Below are positions 1 to 5,400 of a stretch of 6,461 nt of DNA, piece after piece; the stretch's first letter is position 1; each line of letters opens with the position of its first letter. The translations under genes were made by a program, and so were the position numbers. The notes beneath the pieces are model-generated. The model had not been told where the DNA came from and ran no database searches. It was given only the letters and a program-made list of their open reading frames with translations. Where the stretch lies: positions 1 to 6,461 of the forward strand of contig JAJYKG010000126.1 in assembly GCA_021788795.1 (NCBI GenBank), read 5' to 3'. Source of the stretch: Thermoplasmata archaeon. GTDB lineage: Archaea; Thermoplasmatota; Thermoplasmata; RBG-16-68-12.

Positions 1-147
1 CCGCCCGCGGGGTGCCGTTTCCATCCGCGGTGCCGCTTCGTGCAGGAGCAGTGCACGAAGAATTCCGCGCCGTTGGTCGAAGTCGCGCCGGGGCACTGGG
101 CGCGCTGCCACTTCGCGAGGGACGTGGTCGGGAGGAAGGGGGCGTGA
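1..147 (+). CDS. oppD: C-terminal end of OppD/DppD-type peptide ABC transporter ATPase (partial)
   Basis: Only the last 48 codons of this gene are in the window; it begins upstream and ends at TGA 145-147. The frame reads PPAGCRFHPRC...C...GHWARCHFA, the characteristic C-terminal extension (oligo_HPY type) of oligopeptide/dipeptide transporter ATPases. Four cysteines are spaced C-X5-C-X6-C-X17-C, identical to the spacing in the next gene. In this family the C-terminal cysteines can bind a 4Fe-4S cluster. The protein would be one of two cytoplasmic ATPase subunits powering peptide import. Because the following gene is OppF-like and these ATPases are usually encoded as a D-F pair, this is most likely the D subunit. 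The nucleotide-binding domain itself is outside the window, so D versus F identity is inferred from gene order only. Confidence 0.85.
   Translation, partial: PPAGCRFHPRCRFVQEQCTKNSAPLVEVAPGHWARCHFARDVVGRKGA
130..139 (+). promoter_or_regulatory. Shine-Dalgarno sequence for the oppF-like gene
   Basis: GGGAGGAAGG lies inside the end of the oppD-like frame, with GGAGG at 131-135 placed 8 bases before GTG 144. It supports GTG 144 over ATG 12 further upstream, which has no such site and would lie inside the preceding gene. Confidence 0.7.
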
Positions 148-1175
148 GTGCCGACGAGGGCGTGTGGGACGTCCACGGCCTGCAGAAGCTCTTCGCCCTG
201 AAGGCCGGCTTCTTCGCCTCCCTCATGAAGCGCGAGGAGTACATCCACGCGGTGAACGAGGTCTCCTTCCGCATCGGTCGCGGGGAAATCCTCGGCCTCG
301 TCGGCGAGAGCGGCTGCGGAAAGACCACCACGGGCCGGCTCCTCCTCCGGCTCGAGGAGCCCACGGGCGGGCAGATGCGCTTCCACGACGCGGACGTCGC
401 GGCCCTCAAAGGGGACGCCCTCACCGCGTTCCGCAAGAAGGTCCAGATGATCTTCCAGGACCCGTACGAGTCCTTGAACCCGCGGTTCACCGTGATGGAC
501 ACGGTCGCGGAGCCCCTCATCGTCCACGGTGTGACCGAATCCCTCGAGGAGCGCGAGAGCCTCGTCTGCCACGCCCTGGAGCGTGCGGAACTCGAGCCGG
601 CCGTGGAGTTCCTCTACCGCTACCCGCACGAGCTGAGCGGGGGCCAACGCCAGCGCGTCGCGATCGCCCGGGGGATCGTCCTCGGCCCGGAGTTCATCGT
701 GGCCGACGAGCCCGTGTCCATGCTCGACGTGTCCATCCGCGCGGGCGTGATGAACCTCCTGCTCCGCCTCCGGGAGGAGTCCAACCTCACGATGCTCTTC
801 ATCTCCCATGACGTCGCCGTGACCCGGTACATGAGCGACCGGATCGCGGTCATGTACCTCGGGCGCATCGTGGAGCTCGCCGGATCCGAGGACGTCGTGA
901 TGAGGCCGTTGCACCCGTACACGCAGGCGCTTCTCACGTCGGTCCCCATCCCGGATCCGAAGTTCAAGCGCGGCCGCGCGAAGATCTCGGGCGAACTCCC
1001 GAGCCCCATCGACCTCCCCCCGGGCTGCGCGTTCCATCCCCGCTGTCCCTATGCGAAGCCCGTCTGCCGGGAGAAGAAGCCCGAGCTGCGGGAGGTCGCC
1101 GCGGGCCACTTCGCGGAATGCCACTTTGCCGGCGAGGTCGGGCTCGACACGTCCGCGGGGGTGCGCGCCGGATGA
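144..1175 (+). CDS. oppF: OppF/DppF-type oligopeptide ABC transporter ATP-binding protein
   Basis: A 343-residue cytoplasmic ATPase that would hydrolyse ATP to drive oligo/dipeptide import together with the OppD-like subunit, membrane permeases and a binding protein. All nucleotide-binding motifs are visible: Walker A GESGCGKTTT (residues 54-63, Lys60), Q-loop IFQDP (Gln105), signature LSGGQ (164-168), Walker B FIVADEP (Asp188, Glu189), and H-switch FISHD (His222). The C-terminal extension carries LPSPIDLPPGC.FHPRCPY and cysteines 295, 301, 308 and 326, a probable iron-sulfur site in this family. The start is GTG 144, overlapping the previous stop as GTGA and preceded by a good Shine-Dalgarno. 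From this start the protein opens with VHGLQKLFALKAGFF, as expected for OppF. The length is normal for the family and nothing is broken. OppF and DppF cannot be separated by sequence alone, so the peptide-length preference is unknown. Confidence 0.93.
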   Translation: MSADEGVWDVHGLQKLFALKAGFFASLMKREEYIHAVNEVSFRIGRGEILGLVGESGCGKTTTGRLLLRLEEPTGGQMRFHDADVAALKGDALTAFRKKVQMIFQDPYESLNPRFTVMDTVAEPLIVHGVTESLEERESLVCHALERAELEPAVEFLYRYPHELSGGQRQRVAIARGIVLGPEFIVADEPVSMLDVSIRAGVMNLLLRLREESNLTMLFISHDVAVTRYMSDRIAVMYLGRIVELAGSEDVVMRPLHPYTQALLTSVPIPDPKFKRGRAKISGELPSPIDLPPGCAFHPRCPYAKPVCREKKPELREVAAGHFAECHFAGEVGLDTSAGVRAG

Positions 1176-1753
1176 TCTGGTTCGCCAAGGTCGCCGCGGC
1201 GGTCCTCGCCGTCCTCACGGTCCTCGGAGGCATCCTCTGGGTGGATGTCACGGGCCGCTACCTCGCCGCGAGCCAGGCGCGCACGCTGGTCGGCGAGGCG
1301 GTCAGTTACGCGGACCTCCGGATCCCGACCATCGCCTCGGAGGACGCGCGCGTGACCGTCGGAGTCCTCTTCCACGTGGCGAATCCGTCCCCCATCGCGC
1401 TCGAGATCCGCACGATCTCCTACAAGTTCTACATGGACAACCTGCTGGACACGCGGGCGTTCGTCGAGAAGGCCGATTCCATCTACGTCGGCTCGAGCGG
1501 GTTCTTCTCGGACACCGAGGGACAGACGGTCCCGGCGCACGGCGAGGGGTGGATCTGGGCCAATCTCACGGTGGATGGCGCCCTGCAGCCGGAGACCCTC
1601 TCCCGCCTGAACCGGACGTTCTACGATCCGCCCAAGTACTTCCCGATCATCGACGCGGGGATGGTCTACGCCATCGCGGGGACGAGCCTCGTGGACCGCG
1701 TGCTGGACATCGTGTTCGTCACGCAGAGCGGGGTGATGCCCTATGACGCGTGA
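1172..1753 (+). CDS. Membrane-anchored protein with LEA14/LEA_2-like beta domain
   Basis: A 193-residue protein starting at ATG 1172, which overlaps the oppF-like stop as ATGA. ATG 1118 in the same frame lies deep inside oppF and is rejected. Residues about 5-24 (KVAAAVLAVLTVLGGILWV) form one hydrophobic segment, probably a signal anchor, leaving the rest outside. Residues about 55-95 read VTVGVLFHVANPSPIALEI followed by a tyrosine-rich strand. This matches the pattern of LEA14-like desiccation-related proteins (LEA_2/WHy fold: alternating strands, an N-P-[ST]-P turn, then I..I.Y..Y). The function of such archaeal and bacterial proteins is poorly known; the fold is an extracellular-type beta sandwich. 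Position directly after the Opp ATPases with overlapping codons suggests co-translation and perhaps an envelope role linked to the transporter. The family call rests on motif resemblance, not a search. Confidence 0.7.
   Translation: MIWFAKVAAAVLAVLTVLGGILWVDVTGRYLAASQARTLVGEAVSYADLRIPTIASEDARVTVGVLFHVANPSPIALEIRTISYKFYMDNLLDTRAFVEKADSIYVGSSGFFSDTEGQTVPAHGEGWIWANLTVDGALQPETLSRLNRTFYDPPKYFPIIDAGMVYAIAGTSLVDRVLDIVFVTQSGVMPYDA
1730..1737 (+). promoter_or_regulatory. Shine-Dalgarno for the 147-residue membrane protein
   Basis: GGGGTGAT lies within the last codons of the LEA-like gene. Its GGTGAT core (1732-1737) matches the complement of the conserved 16S rRNA 3' end and sits 5 bases before ATG 1743, supporting that start. 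Confidence 0.55.
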
Positions 1754-2186
1754 CCGGTGGGGGGGCCGGTGGCTCGACGCGGTGTGGGTGATCCTTGCCG
1801 CCGTCGCGATGGGTACGTTCGTTGCGGTGGCCCACTACAGCGCCTACGGGCCGATGGTCCCGCTCGGGGTCGGCGAGACGATCCTGGCGGTCCCCCTCCT
1901 CGTCGGGATCGCCCTCGGCCTCCTCTTCCACAAGACGGAGCCTCCGGCGCTCGTCCTCCGAGGCTTCCTCGCCTGCGCGGGGGCCATCCTGCTCATCTTC
2001 GTGACCCTCTACGCGCCCGTCTTCGCGGGCGTCGTGCCCAGCCTGGCGGACCTGGGCAGCGAGGACGCGGCCCGCCTCGCCTCGGTCTTCACGGCCCTGT
2101 TCATCCTTCCGATCCATCTCCTCGGAAACGTAATCGGACGCGGAATCGCCGAGGTGTTCCCGCCGACGGCCCGACCGTCCGCGTGA
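1743..2186 (+). CDS. Small integral membrane protein with about four transmembrane segments, unknown function
   Basis: I do not recognise the family. The 147-residue product has hydrophobic stretches at about residues 11-31 (LDAVWVILAAVAMGTFVAVA), 44-62 (GETILAVPLLVGIALGLLF), 71-93 (VLRGFLACAGAILLIFVTLY) and 112-132 (LASVFTALFILPIHLLGNV). It therefore probably crosses the membrane four times with short loops. The N-terminus is basic (MTRDRWGGRW), which favours a cytoplasmic N-terminus, and the tail is short. The start codon overlaps the LEA-like gene by 11 bases (1743-1753) and has a GGTGAT ribosome site inside that gene, so translation is probably coupled. No catalytic or ligand-binding motif is visible. 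By position it could be an accessory membrane component associated with the LEA-like protein. The reading frame is convincing from its hydrophobic pattern and packing; the function is open. Confidence 0.8.
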   Translation: MTRDRWGGRWLDAVWVILAAVAMGTFVAVAHYSAYGPMVPLGVGETILAVPLLVGIALGLLFHKTEPPALVLRGFLACAGAILLIFVTLYAPVFAGVVPSLADLGSEDAARLASVFTALFILPIHLLGNVIGRGIAEVFPPTARPSA

Positions 2187-2248
2187 CCCCCCGCCGGCTC
2201 CGCGACGCCCGGAGGCCCCAGCGCCAGCCAACCCGGCGCGCGTCCCTC

Positions 2249-2280
2249 CATAGGCAACCAGGTATGTTCGTAACAATGAA
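2249..2280 (+). promoter_or_regulatory. Candidate promoter region of the protease gene (AT-rich patch)
   Basis: The patch CATAGGCAACCAGGTATG and the following GTAACAATGAA are the only clearly AT-richer part of the gap, about 40% G+C. There is no good match to an archaeal TATA/BRE element or to a bacterial -35/-10 pair. This is a positional suggestion only. Confidence 0.2.
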
Positions 2281-2285
2281 GTGGC

Positions 2286-2329
2286 CTCCGCGCAATTCCG
2301 GGCCGGGCCCGCTTTGCGGGTTGGCGGAG
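2286..2329 (+). promoter_or_regulatory. Nested stem-loop in the protease 5' leader overlapping the ribosome site
   Basis: CTCCGC at 2286-2291 is the exact reverse complement of GCGGAG at 2324-2329. This 6-bp stem encloses a second perfect hairpin, CCCGC (2308-2312) - TTT - GCGGG (2316-2320). The 3' arm of the outer stem includes the first bases of the Shine-Dalgarno GGAGAGGAG. Formation of the outer stem could therefore hinder ribosome binding. The pairing is seen directly; a regulatory role is inferred. Confidence 0.4.
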
Positions 2330-2334
2330 AGGAG
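2326..2334 (+). promoter_or_regulatory. Shine-Dalgarno for the S8 protease gene
   Basis: GGAGAGGAG ends 4 bases before ATG 2339. It decides the start: ATG 2264 and ATG 2276 are in frame upstream but lack a purine-rich site and would bury the signal peptide behind about 20-25 extra residues. Confidence 0.65.
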
Positions 2335-2338
2335 TTGG

Positions 2339-2419
2339 ATGCGAACTAGATGGATTGCGGCAGTGAGCTTTCTCATCGTCGGTGTGATGGTGCTGAGCGC
2401 GTTACCCATGGCCCTCGCG
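2339..2419 (+). other. Signal peptide coding segment of the S8 protease
   Basis: Residues 1-27 have two arginines (MRTRW), a hydrophobic core (IAAVSFLIVGVMVLSALP) and an ALA|S cleavage motif after residue 27. This is a classic Sec type I signal peptide, placing the protease outside the cell. Confidence 0.85.
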
Positions 2420-5400
2420 AGCCCGAGGGTCGTCTCGACGGGCATCTCGCCCACGGACCCGACGACGGGAAGCGTGTCTCTCATCCCGGGGGACGACTCA
2501 ACCCCGGATGACTTGTCCATGCAGACGGCCGACACGTCGTGGCTTCTGAAGCTCGACTCGGACGTCCGCGACCGAGCGCTGCGGGGATCGAAAGCCCTCG
2601 CGGACGTCGTCATCTACACGGACGGCATGGCGGACTTGGCGCCGCTGCTCACCCAGTACGGGGTGGTGTCCGTCCCAGAGTCCTTCCGGGGACAGACGAC
2701 CCGCGACGCGACCCGCACCACCACGCTGGCGAGCGGACTGGTCTCGACCCGCGTGACGGTGCCGGAATTCGCGCTCGCGCGAATTGCCCAGATCCCGGGC
2801 GTTTTGGGGATCGAAAAGGCGTACACGGAACAAACGGCGGATTACACGAATTTTGAACTCGCTCAAGAACGTGAATATCTGAACTCCATCCGCGGGAATC
2901 CCGCGGCGATGCCGGACCCCTCGGAGGTCGCGCCCCTCGACTGGGGGACGGTCCAGGCCGTGCACGCGCCGGACGCGTGGGGAACCTCCACCGGCGGCGG
3001 CGTCTACGTCGCCGTGCAGGACTACGGCACCGACTTCGCTCATCCCAACCTCATGAACCGCTGGGCCACCGTGGAAGATCCGACCTCTCCGTACTACGGC
3101 TGGCCGATCATGCACAACCAGAACTCGATCTGGCTGAACGAAGCGTACTTCACCGCGACGAGCGACTACGATCGCTACCCCTATCCGCTGCAGGCCACCT
3201 CGGCGGGCTCGAGCTGGTTCTCGGACACCTCGTACGTGGCCACGGATGACGGGACCGGGACCCTGATTTACCAGAACGGGTACAACGGCCAGTACACGAA
3301 GCGCGTCGCACCGAACGTCGGATGCGCCGGCGGCAACGCCTACATGGACCGCGCGTACTCCATCGGTGACCCGGCGTGGGCTGGCCACATCGCCAGCGCG
3401 AGCGGCGACTACCACTTGGGGATTAGCAAGGACAAGTACCTGGAGACCCTGTACTGCGAGCGGCCCGGCATCCTCGTCGTGGACTCCACGACTCCGCACG
3501 TCTACGACACGGTGTACGTGGACCTGAACAACGACTACAACTTCACGAACGACAAGCCCGCGTCGAAGGCCGACCCGCTGTCGGGCTGGGACCTCAACGC
3601 GGACGGTTACTATGACGTGTCCGGCGGCCTCCTCTACTACATCTCGAACGACCTCGCCTCCGTGACGGACGAGACGGTCATCGCGACCGCGACCGGGAGC
3701 GAAACGAGCGCCGCCTTGGCGAACGGCTGGATCGAGACGGACCTACAGGGCTGGAACCTCTACGGTCCGACCCTCTACCTGAACGGCGCGTACTGGCCGG
3801 GCTCCGGCGAAGACATCTGGGAAGAGGTCATCGGCAGCACGACCGGGGCCGAGAGCGGGACGACCTCCAACCTCCTCCTGGGATACAACCTCATGACGGG
3901 GGCCGAGGTGGACACCGAGAGCCTCCTGGCCGCGGGTTATCCGGTCTGGTTGGTCTATGACTTCTACGCCTACAACGCGACCGACGACTTCTCCCTGACC
4001 GAGGGCACGGACTACTCGATGGACCCAGCCACGGGCGTGATCACCTGGCTCGTCAACTTCGATCCGGGCTACACGGTCGAAATCATCTACCAGCTCGAGA
4101 CGTGGACGATCAACTTCGACTCCGGCGAAATCACCTTCCAGACTCCGCCGACCGCGGGGACCACGGTCACGGCCACGTACAACTCGGGCCTGCCCGTGCC
4201 CTACGCGAACGTCACGGCGCAGCGGCAGGGCTGGGACCTCTTCGTGCCCGCGGCGGGCGACATGGTCGCGTTCTACGGAGCCTTCGAGCTCGGCGAGGAG
4301 CACGGCACGTGGGTGGCCACGAGCCTCGCAGGCAACCCGCTGAACATCCCTGCGACGCTCTACGGGCTCACCGACGTGTGGGGGACGGCCCCGGACGTCA
4401 AGATCATCGGCGTGGACCTGATGACCGCCCAGGACGACGCGGAGCTGTTCTACTTCTCGTCCCACGGCTATGATGGCGTCGCGGGCACGGGCGACGAGGC
4501 CCAAATCGCGACGAACAGCTGGGGCTACATCCAGCCCCAGGAAACCGGCTTCACCTTCCTGGAGCGGTACCTCTACGACCTGACGACGAACGAGGTGCCC
4601 GACTTCAGCATCCTGTTCGCCGCGGGGAACCTCGGCCCCGGTTACGCGACCACGACGCCGCCAGCCGCCGCGCCCGGGGTGATCACCGTGGGCGGGGGCA
4701 CGGACATGAACTACCGCGTGCTCTTCGGATACGACGGCGGGATTGCCTACGGCGACCTCAGCTGGGCCGGTGTCGGCCTCCACGGCGTCGGCCCGTACGG
4801 CGATGTCGTGGACTTCTCCTCCAAGGGACCGACCCTGATGGGCACGCCCGAACCCGACGTCTTCTCCGTCGCGGCCTTCGCCATCGGAGGACGGCCGCTC
4901 AACTCGGCGTGCCTCGAGTGGTACTGCAGCGCCATCGACGCCTGGGACCTCTGGTCCGGGACGTCCCTCTCGACGCCCGTGACCGCGGGCGTCGTCGCGC
5001 TCATCTACCAGGCGTACCGCGACACCCATGCGGAGTGGCCGAACTCGACGGTCGCGAAGGAGGTCCTCATGTCCTCCGCGGACGACCACGGCTTCGACGT
5101 TCTCCAACAGGGCGCCGGATGGGTGAACGCCACGGCCGCCGTGGCCCTCGCCTCCTCGGCGGACGACACGTTCCGCCTCGACCCGGCCTTCATCACGCCG
5201 GGCGACTACATGGGCCTGCATCGTCCCGCCTTCGTGAACCTGATGAGCCCCGGCGACACGTACACGGAGACGGTCACGGTCTACAACGAGGGCACGACGG
5301 ACCAGACCCTGACCATCGGCGACGCGATGTACACGAAAATCGCCGCCGACTACACGTTCGACTGGGACTTCCAGGCCGCGGCCGGCGTGCGCGACTGGCG

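Larger units (their letters stand above)
2187..2338 (+). other. Intergenic region between the transporter operon and the protease gene
   Basis: This is the only real gap in the window (152 bases). The first part (2187-2248) is very C-rich with no clear hairpin plus T-tract, so I cannot assign a terminator for the upstream operon. An AT-richer patch follows (12 G/C in the 30 bases 2251-2280), then a GC-rich nested stem-loop and the ribosome site of the protease gene. The frame of the protease stays open upstream as far as ATG 2276 and ATG 2264, so a longer N-terminus is formally possible. Confidence 0.7.

Noticed and set aside
164..811. A 215-codon + frame inside the oppF-like gene
   Set aside because: Arg/Pro-rich shadow frame; the real frame shows every ABC ATPase motif.
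2187..2250. Possible terminator after the transporter operon
   Set aside because: The stretch is C-rich, but I found no strong stem followed by a T-tract.
1719..2276. A 185-codon - strand frame opposite the small membrane protein
   Set aside because: Low-complexity Arg/Gly/Glu composition; the + strand frame has a convincing transmembrane pattern and a coupled start.
2009..2613. Antisense frames spanning the intergenic gap
   Set aside because: No ribosome site or domain pattern seen, and they overlap two supported + strand genes.
2498..3499. A 333-codon open frame on the - strand
   Set aside because: Val/Arg-rich antisense shadow of the protease N-terminal half; the + strand carries the signal peptide, propeptide and catalytic Asp.
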